Source: Hymenopellis radicata (Eukaryota; Basidiomycota; Agaricomycetes; Agaricales; Physalacriaceae). From it: DNA of 64,000 nucleotides. The DNA lies in NCBI GenBank assembly GCA_015501595.1, contig JADNRX010000085.1, forward strand, positions 1 through 64,000, read 5' to 3'. The notes below the pieces were generated by a model. It was not told where the DNA came from, ran no database searches, and was given only the letters and a program-made list of their open reading frames with translations. Below, piece after piece: positions 22,437 through 32,776 of the stretch; position 1 is the stretch's first letter; every line of letters begins with the position of its first letter. The position numbers and the translations under genes are program-made.

Positions 22437-23188
22437 TGTTAAGAATGTCGGGAATTCTGCGTGTCGCGTTCGTGGCGACGAATGAAGATAAGCTTTAGGG
22501 TTCGATTACCGTGGAGAACGATAGTAAACTTAGATTCGAATAGAAGAGTAAGATGAAAATAGAATGAGATTGTGAGCGAAGCGTGTCGCACGAGAGAGAG
22601 AAATAGAATGAGATAAGAAACAGATATCGAAAATATGTGTATGGTTGTGCGCAATAGGTAAGGTAACATCAGCAAGACCACCTGCGACTTGTTGCCTTTT
22701 TGGGACTTGTCGACTTGTTGGGTAAATCGGAGCTTCTGTGCCGCGCCTCAGTGGGCTCGTATATGGCCAGAACACTTATTTTATAGTATAGATGTATCAT
22801 ACATGATTGTAGGTAGAATAGGACATAAACTGGAAATGATCCCGAAATGAGAGAGCCGGATGGGAATTGAACTTGTGGCCTCCGGAGACATGGCTGGTTT
22901 ACTTGTCACTTGTCAGCTTTTCCGTACGGAAAAAGCCCAAAAAAGTCCAGAAAAGTCCAGAAAAGTTGCCAGGTGACTTTGCTGATGAAAGTTGAATCTA
23001 CATACCGAGCTACTTAAATAGTATGAAGCCTCGTTGCGGAGGCTATGAAGCATAGCATACATAAGGCTGCGAGGTACAGCATGATAAATAAGGGAGTGAA
23101 GGCAGTGAGAGATAGGAAAAGTGAAACACTACGCGTGAGAGAGGATCACGTCACGTGTATCGCGAAGATCTTCGCGATATCCATAACA
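22437..23188 (-). repeat. LTR (5' LTR in element orientation), 752 bp including a MITE
   Basis: Identical by eye to 14377-14805 except for 323 extra bases that contain the 321-bp MITE and its 2-bp duplication. The MITE sits about 200 bp from the element-proximal end and might affect transcription from this LTR. Confidence 0.9.
22667..22987. mobile_element. 321-bp MITE nested in the LTR
   Basis: The ends CATCAGCAAGACCACCTG and CAGGTGACTTTGCTGATG are near-perfect inverted repeats, flanked by AA on both sides (22665-22666, 22988-22989). The other LTR shows the empty site. The CATCAG start and 2-bp duplication match the 15559-17237 element, suggesting one superfamily. Near 22855-22885 the minus strand has a tRNA B-box-like GTTCAATTCC, possibly a coincidence. 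Confidence 0.85.
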
Positions 23189-23193
23189 CAAAG
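23189..23193. repeat. Target-site duplication CAAAG (right)
   Basis: Directly follows the CA end of the right LTR and matches 14372-14376. Confidence 0.9.
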
Positions 23194-24244
23194 TCACCCG
23201 CGGCATCCCTAACAAGGAAGACTACGGTGTCGCCTAGGATAAAAGTTAACCGCTTAACAAAGACTTGGCGAGCAAGCGAACGCACCGACTGTCAGCTCGG
23301 GGCCCGGGATGTACTCCTTGACCCCAATACTTGAAATGGAAAGACCAAAATGGTAACAGCGCCATCGCTAGTGGTGATACTGCATGAATAACGTTATAGG
23401 AGGGACAAATGTAAAAGAACGTAGCGCACGACTAGAAGACCGAGAATTGGCAAAGACATCAGCAGAAACGAACCAATACTTGCAGGGAGGTATGGCGCTA
23501 GGAGAAAAAGACGACTTAGGACGCTGCGGTACCGAGTACAGAGAGAGCGTACGGACGCCGCCAACCCATGCAAAATCAGCTGGCTGGCCTTCGACGAGGC
23601 TGGGGCTGCGGTGAGATGAGCCAGCTGCGGCTGCCGGAGGAAAATGAAACTTGCGGGATGTTGGTAAAAAAGATCTGTCCAAGCACGCTAGGAATGACGG
23701 CGGCGAGGGCTATGTACATGAGGACGGGCGAGAACATTGTGCTGTTGGATCGTATAGCGAGAAAGAGGAAAGGGAGGAATCAAGAATGTGCTACCGGTTC
23801 GACCTGGTCCTTTGAGACTTCATTGCTAATATTTGAGACCGGCTACTTTGAGACTACTTCTTATCCCGGTTCCATCGCGCCGTGTCCCCTGCGTCGCACA
23901 CAGCGACTCACTGCAAAGCGTCGCGGGTCATATTGAGTCACGTCGTACGAAAGCGAACGCACTTCGGGGACAGGACTCCAAAGATATGAAGTACCCTTTT
24001 TCCTGCAAAGACAGTATGTAAAGCAACCAAGCCAGAACCCAATCAAGATAACGGGATGTCAGGGTGATGAAATAAGTATGAGAGGCCATGGCTAATCCAT
24101 TTCGGCCGTGTTAAGTATGTGGGTAGAATGTACATAGCTCGAATACACAGGCAACAAAAATGCAGTACAAGTTCCCAAGGAAATACTTACGTAGTGGGAA
24201 ATTGTGTTGTTCATGGCGGTTAAACAGTACACAAGGTGGAAGAG

Positions 24245-24979
24245 CTAAGAAATGGTTAGTGTGGCGCAATAAGCCGAGAAGCATGAAGCGCACCCGCTGC
24301 CAGTGCTGGCAGCGCTGGAGATGCAGGTGGTGCCTAGAAGGAGACAATTCAGAGGACATAAAGGCGTGGATGGACATCATAAACGTACTGGTTCCCGGAG
24401 CAATGATGGTGATGGTTGGGCTCTGGCCAACGTGACCCGTGGGATCCCTAACAAGGAGGACTACGGTGGTGCCTAAGATACAAGTTGACCGCGTAACAAA
24501 GACTTGGCGAGCAAGTGAACGCACCGGGTGGGAACTCGGGGATGAAAGTCAGGGTGGTGCCATTTTGTGGTGGAAAATGAAGAAGGGGCGCAGCATTGGG
24601 CTCGGCACCGGGGGTGATACTGCATCGAATAAGGTCATAGGAGAGATAAATGTAAAAGAACGTGAGCGTACGACTAGAAGACCGAGAATTGGCAAAGACA
24701 TCAGCAGAAACGAACCAATACTTGCAGGCATGTATGGCGCTAGGAGAAAAAGACGACTCAGGACGCTGCGGTACCGAGGACAGAGAGAGCGTACGGACGC
24801 CGCCAGACCATGAAAGTTGATTGGGCTGCTCAAAGACGACAGTGGCGCTGCGGTGAGATGAGCCAGCTGCGGCTGCGGGAGGAAAATGAAACTTGCGGGA
24901 AGTTGTCAAAAAAGATCTGTCCAAGCACGCTAGGAATGACGGCGGCGAGGGCTATGTACATGAGGATAGGCGAGAACAT
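24245..24979 (-). CDS. Secreted beta-sandwich-type protein, gene B
   Basis: Start ATG 24979 gives signal peptide MFSPILMYIALAAVIPSVLG. Exon 1 ends at 24897 with a GC donor (GCAAGT); exon 2 starts at 24847. The frame continues VVFEQPNQLSWSGGV, then after a long intron GAEPNAAPLLHF-PPQNGTTLTF, VVLLVRDPTGHVGQSPTI and IAPGTST, ending at TAG 24245. The order (signal peptide, QP..W.GG, NGTTLTF, DxTG..xQS..xTIxPG) is that of a widespread basidiomycete secreted protein of unknown role, often cell-wall associated. The donor of intron 2 (near 24760) is weak, either GTCCTC or GTACCG, so the exact middle is uncertain. Neighbours A and C are paralogues. Confidence 0.6.
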
Positions 24980-25685
24980 TGTGCTGTTGAGAATGTATAG
25001 TGAGAAAGAGGAAAGGGAAGAATCAAGAATGTTTTACCCAGAGACCGGCTTCATTGTTAGACTCGACACCGCCACATCACCAAGCCTATTGAGATCGGCT
25101 TGGTTGAGACTACTTCATTGCGTACGTTATTCCGGTTCCATCGCGCCGTGTCCCCTCCAATTTCTCGCGCGTGCGGCGGATACATGCTCACTTTGCTATT
25201 GAGTCACGTCGTACGAAAGCGAACGCCCAAGAATATGAAGTACCCTTTTTCCTGCAAGACTCCAGTATGTAAAGCAACCAAGCCAGAATGCTTGAATGAC
25301 TTTTCGTCACTATGTAGCAATATGACGGGACGTCAGGCTGATGAAATAGGTATGAGAGGCCATGGCAGTCATAAGATGCAGAAATGTTAATCCATTTAGG
25401 CCGCTTTCACTGCGGTTAAGGACGTGGGTAGAACGTACATAGCTCGAATACACAGGCAACAGAAATGAAGTACAAGTTCCCAAGGAAATGCTTACATAGT
25501 GACGGAAATTGTGTTATTCATGGCGGTTAAACAGTACACAAGGTGGAAGAGCTAAGAAAAAGTTAGTGTGGCGCAATAAGACGAGAAGCATAAAGCGCAC
25601 TCGCTGGCACCGCTGTCGATGCAGGTGGTGCCTAGAAGGAGACAATTCAGAGGATATAAAGGCGTGGATGGACGTCAGAGGCGTA

Positions 25686-26279
25686 CTAGTTCCCGGGAGC
25701 AATGGTGATGCTATCGCTCTGGACAACGGCACCCGTAGAATCCTGAATAGAGACGATTGCGACGTTGCCTAGGATAAATGTTAACTGCTTAACAAAGAAC
25801 TTGGCGAGCACATGAACGAACCGGGTGCCAGATCGACGTTCCAAGTCAAGGAGGTGGTAGTTTGTTGTGGAAAAGTTTTGAGGGCCGCAGCCGTGGGGGC
25901 AGGGATGATACTGCATGAAGAAGGTTATAGGAGAGACAAACGTAAGAGGACGTGAGCGCACGACTAGAAGACCCAAAATTGGCAAAGACATCAGCAGAAA
26001 CGAACCAATACTTGCCGGAAAGTATGGCGCTAGGAGAAAAGAGACGACTCAGGACGCTACAGTACCGAGGACGAGGACAGAAAGAGCGTACCGACACCGC
26101 CAGCCCACGAAAAAAGAACGGGCTGGCCTTCGACGAGGCTGGGGCTGCGGTGAGATGAGCCAGCCGCGCCTGCGGGAGTAAAAAGAGACTTGCGGGGTGT
26201 TGACTGTGAAATTTTGTCCAAACACGCTAGGAATGGTGGCGGCGGCGACGGCTATGTACATGAAAAAAGGCGAGAACAT
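25686..26279 (-). CDS. Secreted beta-sandwich-type protein, gene C
   Basis: ATG 26279 opens a signal peptide and then FTVNTP, the usual mature N-terminus of this family. Exon 1 ends at 26194 with a GC-AG intron like that of gene B. Later exons read SLVEGQPVLFSWAGGVGTL, then TTTSLTWNVDLAPG and IQDSTGAVVQSDSITIAPGN. This is the best-preserved family match of the array. One extra base relative to gene B makes it stop at TAG 25686, dropping the short Cys-rich tail. It could still be functional if the tail is dispensable. The donor of the second intron is uncertain. Confidence 0.6.
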
Positions 26280-26479
26280 TGTGCTGTTGAAAACGTATAG
26301 GGGAAAGGGAAGAATGTGCCACCCAGAGACCAGTTTTAAGGCTTCATATCCCGGTTCCATCGCGCCGTTCCAATTTATCTCGCGTGCAGCGGATACACTA
26401 GCTCACTTTGCAGTGAGACGTCGCCGGTCTGAGGTGCCTGAAGAAAGTTTACGAGTGAGACACGAAAGGAGTCATACAG

Positions 26480-26690
26480 CACCATAGCGTGTGATTGAGT
26501 GTCGTTGACCTACATAAAGAAAAAAGAGTGTTAGCAGGGTAAAGTATGGAGAAACTAGGTGACTTCAGGATGTCCACGACTCGAGCTGAAGACTGACGTG
26601 ACGGGCACCGAAGACGCCATTCTCGCCCAACCACCGTCCTGGCCGATTTGGAGTAGCCAGAATGGATGTGAAAGTACGTGATAACCACAT
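26480..26690 (-). pseudogene. Gene fragment related to 51540-51782
   Basis: Shares several blocks (GTCGACCTACA-like, GACGCCATTCTCGCC, the CTCGAGCT region) with 51580-51770 in the same orientation. Both end in a 3' splice-like CCTATGTAG/CTCTGTAG and a short coding-like exon. Family unknown. Confidence 0.35.
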
Positions 26691-26915
26691 AGAGGGGTCC
26701 AGGCCGCGGTTACATGATACTCGGGAGTAAACGCAGTCAGGTGATCAAGTCGCGACCGCGACAAGTATTTGGTCGTGTTTTGTTCTGCAAGGGGAACCAT
26801 AAGTGTCACATCACGCTTTTCGTTCGTCCACCAACACCAACCGGGCTGCGCGTCCTGACGCCCTCAAAACCTTTGCCGATATCGTCTTCCACGACGACGA
26901 GAACCTTATTTCGCA

Positions 26916-29900
26916 ATGTGGAACAGGATCAAGCAGCTTCCGGGCATGAAAAGTCGCACCCAGGACACTGTTGAGCAGTCGCCCCACCCTTCTGGCAGTC
27001 TCGATGTGCTTAACAGTGTGCGCGAGCAGCACCCCAACATGTCTGTTTTCCATCCCGAATCAGAGCGCTCCAATTCTCCTGCACCGCCTGTGCCCTCCTT
27101 GTCGCCCGCAACGGGCAGCCGTCGTTTCACGTTGAAGCCCAAGAAGAGGGACGACGACTCCCTGCGCATACGGTCGCCGTCTCCGGGCCCGCAGATTGGA
27201 CTGCCTAAAAAGAAGTCTGCAATGAGCCTCTCTGGTGGAAACAACAGTAATGGTATGTATCCACCTTCAAGCTGTCTCCTTCGCTGTTGACGCGTATCTC
27301 GCTTGCAGAAGCTCAACGTTCGCTTAGCCGAGCAACCGCCGAACAAGCCGCACGCTCTCGCTCGCCAGAGCCTACCCGTAGGCCTTCCCAAGACCTACTA
27401 CGTCCATCAATGGACTCGGGTCGTTCAACACCGAACGTCTTCAAACGACCCTCACTCGATATGCTGCGATCTCTCGAATCATCTTACAATAACGATAATA
27501 TCAACGTCTTACCCAATCCTATTTCACCAACAGACCAGTTCGGTTCTGTACGATCTATTTTACGCGACCCTAATACACCTGGCACAGGCCAGAACGTCCG
27601 CTTCTTCTCGCGCGACGCCTACAAAGTCATGACCCCCGACCAATCGATGGATTCCGACCAGGCTCCACCATCATTACCGCCTCCTCCCGTATTCCATCCA
27701 CCTCCCAAAGAAGTTAGCGCACCGCCCCGGGCAGGCTCCCTTTCACCCATTCCTCGGTCTCCAAAATCACAGCGACCTACCTTGAACGAAGTCTTCTCGC
27801 CTATAGGTGGCGTCAGTTCGGACAGCTCCATGTCCTTCTCTGCCGATGCGAATAACATTGCGCCCGTGCTCCCTTCGCTTCCTTCCCCGGATACGTCTAA
27901 TATATTTGACGTGTCCCAGGATTTCCAACTTCCTTCCTTCCCTCCTGGTATAGCCTTTGACCTCCAAGGTCCCTCCTTCAATACATCAATGGATTCCCCC
28001 AAGTCGGACGTCGACGATGGAGGTTTCCACAACAATGTGCGCACGTCCACGCCGTATGTCAACAAGGGCAAAGGCAAAGAACGTGCGATGGATGCGAAGG
28101 AGAACGCGGTCCCCGTTGAGGCGAACGAAGATATCTTTCATAGGAAAGAGAAGTCGCCCCGTCTGCCCTTGATGCTACATGAGCGTAGTCAATCCTTCAG
28201 CCTTGGGCAGTCCGTGTTTTTCTCTATGGACGGCAACTCTAATCGTTCGTCAACATCAACGGCAAATCGTTCCTCTAACTCGTCTGTCGGGCATTCGATT
28301 CTCTCTAGCGAAAGGGGATCTCCAATTCCATCCGACAAGGATAGTCCCTCGCCAGCTCATTCATCCCTTCGAAGCCGAAGTCGCGCCCTCAGCGACACGG
28401 TGTTCCATTCTATGCTTTCCAAAAGCGCCTCCATTTCCAGGTCCGGGCCGCCGCCTGAGGCGGATATTAACGACGAGTCTTCCGCTGACCTGGTCGTCTA
28501 TGCCGCCAAGACGCCCGAACCTGATCCATTCCGCGCCAATGCGACAACCTATTACACTCCACAGACCATGATTCCCGTCACACCGCCAAAGGGATTGACC
28601 CATGTCCGACGTGCGTCCAAGGAAGAAGCTGCGCTTTTCGCGTTACAGAACCAGCTGGCCATGCGGGAAGAGTTGTGTGGTCAGTACGAGGCAGATCTCC
28701 TTGCCCGCGAGGAGCTCGTCGAGATACTAGGAAAGAAGCTGAAGGAGGCAGAGAAAGAGGATATGCGAAGGAAAGGCCTTCTGAGAGGCTGGAAGAAGAA
28801 GGTTATCGAACTCGAACAGACCTGCCGTTATCTGGAAGAACAGGTGGAGTCTTCTCGCCAAGAGAGCATGGATCGGAGTGCACTCGACGAGGCAAGCGGA
28901 TTTGCTCTAACTGCTATGCAAGAGCAGATCGCCACTCTGCATAGAGAGCGGAGCTCGTGGCAGCGCAAGGAGGAGATGTTCAGGGAGCAGGTCGACAAGC
29001 TGGAGAGTGTGTTGCATGAGAAGGCGGAAGAGGTCGGTCAACTCAAGGAAGCCCTCTGGAAACGCGACGAGAGCGAACGCGAGCTCCAGCGCGGCATCCA
29101 GGCGGCTCAGGAGCAAATGGACCAACTCAGCAATATGAGCATCGGCTTGATTGACGAGGAGGAACTAAGGAAGGCCGTGCAGGAGAAGGAAGAAGACAAG
29201 GAGAAGTTTGAGGAGGCGCAGGCACTCTGGGAGCAGGAGCGGGCGGAGTTCGTGTTGAAGATTGAGCGCTATGAGATTGAGAAGGCCGCGATGAAGACGG
29301 ACGTCGAGGCCGCCCGGAAGGAGGTCAAGGACGACCAGGACGAGTTGCGTATGCTCAAGGCCGAGCTCGAGGCCCAGTGGCGCCACTCAGAGACGATGTC
29401 GGAGAAGATCGAGACCCTAGGGAGTGCAAAGACTGCGCTTGAGCAACAGCGGGGCGAGTTGCAGCAGGACATTGCTGAGCTTCACAAGAAGATCGACCAC
29501 ATGGAAGTGGACTACAACGATAGCGCCAACAAGTGCGTCGAGATTGAGCAACAACTCGCCGAACTGTGGGATCGTAATGCGGATTTGGAGCATGAGAAAA
29601 ATGAGGTATGTTTTTTTCGATTGATGTGTCATACATGCTAAGTGGGAATCAGCTCCAGAAACGAATTGACGAAGACGAGCTCGCGCACCTGTCGGAGGTT
29701 ATCGAAGAGCGTGACAAACGTATTCAAGAACTCATACAGCGCCACGATGAAGACCTCGACCAACTGGAGGCGTCTCATGCTACGAATCAGGCTAACATGC
29801 GCGAGGAGTTCGGAACTGAGTTGGCGCGTGTCCGCGAAGACCACCACTCCGAGCTTTCGCGTCTCAAGGAGGAGCGGGACCAGGAGAAGGCGGACATCCA

Positions 29901-30891
29901 GGCGCGGTATCGCAGAGAGGAAGAGAAGGCGTATCAGGAGAAGATGTCGGTGCGACAAGAGCGAGACCGCGCTCTCCAGGATCTCGCCAGGCTGGAGGAT
30001 GAGGCGAAGGAAGCGGACAGTCTGAAAATCGAGCTGGAGAATTTGAAGCGACAGGTCCACGAGTTGAAGAACGACAGTGCGAACAAGGACCTGAAGATCA
30101 TCCAGCTGCACAAGGAGCGGGAGAAGGACAGAGCCGACGTGGACGGTCTGAACATGGCACTGGAATCGAAGCAACAAGAGCTTGAATTGGTTGGTTCTTT
30201 CCTCCTCTTGTTCAAAGAGAAGTGTCTGACGATCATTTCCTCAGATCAAACGCAAGATAGGTGGTGTAGGGACCGCAGGTGCGACGCCCGCACGTCCCAC
30301 CGCAACCCAGGCATCACAACAGCGCCGCCAATCGAGCATGGTCACTCCTCGCTCGCGTCCATCCTCTGTTATTTCTGACTCGTCTGGTGGCCGGGACAGC
30401 GTGATGTCGACGACCTCCACCCGTAACAAATTGTCCAACGAAAAGCCTGGGTCTCGAAAGCTGCTACGAATCCCGTGTTGGTAAAGAGTACAAGGCTGAA
30501 CACATTCGGCACCCCTACCCCCACCAATAGGCCGGGCGCCTCGACATCCTCGAAGCCACAGCGTTCGTCCGTTGAAGGTTCAATGGGCCCTCCTCCGGAT
30601 AAACTGCGCGCCTCCTTGAATGGTGCTCCGAACATCGCTTCAAGGATATCGTCTTTGAATCGTTCCACTGCACGGCCTACCTCCACGGCTTCCACCGCCT
30701 CTGCCGCCTCTGCCGCGTCCTCCTCCACACCTCATCGCCGAATGTCATCGTTGGCTACCGAGCGAACATTGGCGAAAGCAAAGGCTGCGCCTACGACCGC
30801 CCCCGTCTCCGAGACGACCACGGATTCGGAGTATGATCACGAAAAAGAAAATCTGAAGCAATCTAGAACGAAAATACCCGCTGCAGCTTGA
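26916..30891 (+). CDS. Large coiled-coil protein, possibly cytoskeletal or spindle-pole related
   Basis: Exons 26916-27252, 27309-29605, 29653-30189 and 30245 onward (introns 56, 47, 55 nt) give about 1270 residues. The first 460 are Ser/Pro-rich and disordered, with a conserved-looking NVRFFSRDAYKVMTPDQS near 215. Residues ~480-1060 are almost continuous heptad coiled coil (RELQRGIQAAQEQMDQL, ELHKKIDHMEVDYND). The last 210 are basic and Ser/Thr-rich. Exon 4 opens in one frame (IKRKIGGVGTAG) and meets TAA at about 30480, while the next frame continues as KSTRLNTFGTPTPTNR to TAG-free DNA ending at 30891. One extra G in the GGG at about 30450 would join them, so a 1-base indel is likely. The role is inferred from architecture only. 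Confidence 0.7.
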
Positions 30892-31250
30892 TCCTGCAGT
30901 ACGATTTCCAGTGATATAATGGACACCTCTCTTGGTCTTATTTTATTTGCTCTCGTTTCGTCCGTGTATGTTGTCCTGTCTCGCTATCGTTAACACCATT
31001 ACCATGCATCTCGCGTAGTCGCCGTTTACTTACGCGTTCACCTCATCTGTCATTTAAATATCTCTTCATCCCGTCGTTTTGTATAAAATATCTGTTCCAT
31101 CTGTACTGAGTACTTTGAATTACACTTTGGTTTTTAACCAACGATACCGATGTAGAACAGTGTATTTATTGAACCTTTCGTTACATACTAGAATCGCCTC
31201 AAAATGGCCTTGTCAACTCCTTTCCCAGGCACCTTCTTTACTTTGTACAA
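30892..31250. other. 3' flank and convergent intergenic region
   Basis: AT- and CT-rich DNA after the coiled-coil gene; no ORF of note. It probably holds the 3' UTR and polyadenylation site. Confidence 0.4.
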
Positions 31251-31253
31251 CTA

Positions 31254-32316
31254 CTACAAGGCGAGTTCGCCATGTTGACAAACCAAACTCAAGTCTACGC
31301 CTTTTCCCACCTTTTGCACCTCTTCTTGAATCTGTGACAGTACTGCCTCGAGCTTCCCGATCGCATCCTGTGCTTGTGATTCATGTCTTCCCCGGATGCT
31401 TTCAAGCGAGTACTTCACGACAGGACTGAAGGTTCGCGAGGAACAGATAGGCGGTCTGAGAGAGATGTACACTTCGTCCCAATCAAGCGGCCTGTGGAAT
31501 GCCCGCGTCTTCAACTCCACCAGAGAGGACTGAGGAACCAGCGCGTGCGCTTGACTGTGATGTTACGGTACATCTCGTTCTGGGAGGACGCGGCCGTGGA
31601 TACGGAGAGATGTTGGAAAGCGCCCGAAATGTCGTCCGCGCTGCTGCTGTCGATACAGGCGTCCACTTCAAACCGAAGTAAAATCTTCTTCCGACCAAAG
31701 AGTGAGTGGTTAACTATAGCAACTTTCTCTGAATCAACGACAACTGGTTCCTCACCAGGGAGATGATCCTATGGTGCCCAGTAGCTCCTTCGCTCCCCAC
31801 CGCCCTGCCTTTTCATATTCGTGCCCAAATCCCCTGAACCCCACGACGCGCTCGGAATTCTTCTCCTCGCAGCGCGCGAAGATGCCGGCCGCGACGTCGA
31901 TGCGAAAGTCTTTGTCCACGGTCCCAGTCGCCCATCGCACAGGTTGCTGCGATCCGTCACGAAATCGAGTCTGGAGTAGTCGTAACTTTCCGCAGTCGTC
32001 GATGGCGGCGAACATGGGCAGAAGGGGGACCCGTAGCCGCTCATCCGGTGCGCATTTTGGTCGACGAATACGGCGCCCGAGTCCTGCTTGACGCCTTGAG
32101 CTTCCACACGTTTGGGGACGCTGAGGATACGCAGTCAGTACCGTGACACATTGAATGCTGAGCTATGTACATGGAACGGCAATCGTGGGCGTGGAGGCTG
32201 TACGACGCCACGGGTTGTACGTCGGTAATCGTGACTGGGAGAATAGATTGAGAAGGCGAGAACTCGGCAAGTTTCTCGTCGAGACCGAGCAGAAGGCTTT
32301 GCTTGCTGTGAGACAT
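31254..32316 (-). pseudogene. Pseudogene of a conserved basidiomycete protein family
   Basis: Pieces in all three minus frames line up with one family that is often misnamed geranylgeranyl pyrophosphate synthetase in basidiomycete genomes. In order they are TITDVQPVASYS, STPTIAVP, an intron, SPNVWKLK, SGAVFVDQNAHRMSGY, LLPMFAAIDDCG, FVTDRSNL, LLRFEVDAC, MELKTRAFHRPLDW and SLESIRGRHESQAQDAIG to SLVCQHGELAL. At least three frame changes (near 32200, 32110 and 32060) break it. Assignment to the family is from memory of its motif order, and its function is not known to me. Confidence 0.55.
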
Positions 32317-32459
32317 TGCTTGAAGGAACATTCAGTGCGAGCCAGTCTTGATATCTGCATTGCCGTCCGACTCGGAGGGGATAACTGTTTAACCTTCAAC
32401 ATTGTAGTAATAGGCGCCCTATACATCTAAGGACCTTTTGGGTTCAAGAGTTACTAACT

Positions 32460-32770
32460 CTACACGACGGCCCAAAAACCTATTAGTATTATCAATGTGC
32501 TGTTGCGATACGTAGCATGTTCCGGCACCACGTTGTTCAAATTACGCCACATCAATGATACGTATTTACAGAAAAATTCGTTGACAATAATGTCAAGATA
32601 AGTATCATATGTACACGTCTTTGTCGAAGATTAGCCAAAGAATATAAGCGCATGCCGTATCGCCACCTTCAGCGTACTGGAAATCTGGTAGACGACCTCA
32701 CAGTGTGACGAGAAAGGTTGCGGCAATCAGGATAGCATGGTCGCTATCCTCAGAAAACTTAAATTTTAGT
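32460..32770. other. AT-rich intergenic stretch
   Basis: No coding potential or repeat recognised between the pseudogene and the F-box-like gene. Confidence 0.4.
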
Positions 32771-32776
32771 AATAGT

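Larger units (their letters stand above)
14377..23188 (-). mobile_element. Non-autonomous LTR retrotransposon carrying a cellular-type gene
   Basis: Bounded by LTRs 14377-14805 and 22437-23188 with TG..CA ends and CAAAG on both sides. The polypurine tract GGCAAGGGGGGCTC (minus strand, abutting the 14805 end) and a TGGTGG primer-site-like start after the 22437 LTR set the orientation as minus. Inside, in element order, are gag-type frames (22346-19403), a TIR element (18234-19401), a promoter-like stretch and a complete four-exon gene (18106-14835). No protease, reverse transcriptase, RNase H or integrase motif is seen in any frame. By eye the LTRs are identical apart from the 323 bases of the MITE insertion, so integration was recent. 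Mobility must have come from enzymes supplied in trans. Confidence 0.85.
14270..23737 (-). pseudogene. Secreted-protein gene A, split by the LTR element
   Basis: The 5' half lies at 23189-23737: a start at 23737, a hydrophobic signal peptide, then a PPSLVEGQP-xxF-W-x-GG segment after a GC-AG intron. The 3' half lies at 14270-14376. Ignoring the LTR element and one copy of its CAAAG duplication, the frame runs straight through the site (VRDAAG then DFAQSGPLTIAPG) and ends at a TGA just after a 57-nt intron. The layout (signal peptide, TP..VxxQP, W.GG, DxxG..xQS..xTIAPG) matches a common basidiomycete secreted beta-sandwich family of unknown function. The retroelement has clearly inactivated it. 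A frame problem in the middle exon near 23340 may predate the insertion. Confidence 0.65.
23194..26480. repeat. Tandem ~1.25-1.3 kb units, each with a secreted-protein gene
   Basis: Three head-to-tail diverged units begin near 23194, 24431 and 25730 (the last partial), with a further 3' part at 13690-14371 across the retroelement. Shared blocks include CATCAGCAGAAACGAACCAA (gene intron), GTACATAGCTCGAATA and the gene start on the minus strand. Divergence is perhaps 10-20 percent with many small indels. Confidence 0.85.

Noticed and set aside
22855..22885. tRNA-derived SINE head in the LTR MITE
   Set aside because: Only a B-box-like string; no A box or tRNA fold, and the element has inverted ends unlike a SINE.
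14377..23188. Hidden reverse transcriptase or integrase
   Set aside because: I looked for YxDD, HHCC and DD(35)E contexts in all minus frames between gag and the 3' LTR and saw none. A profile search would be decisive.
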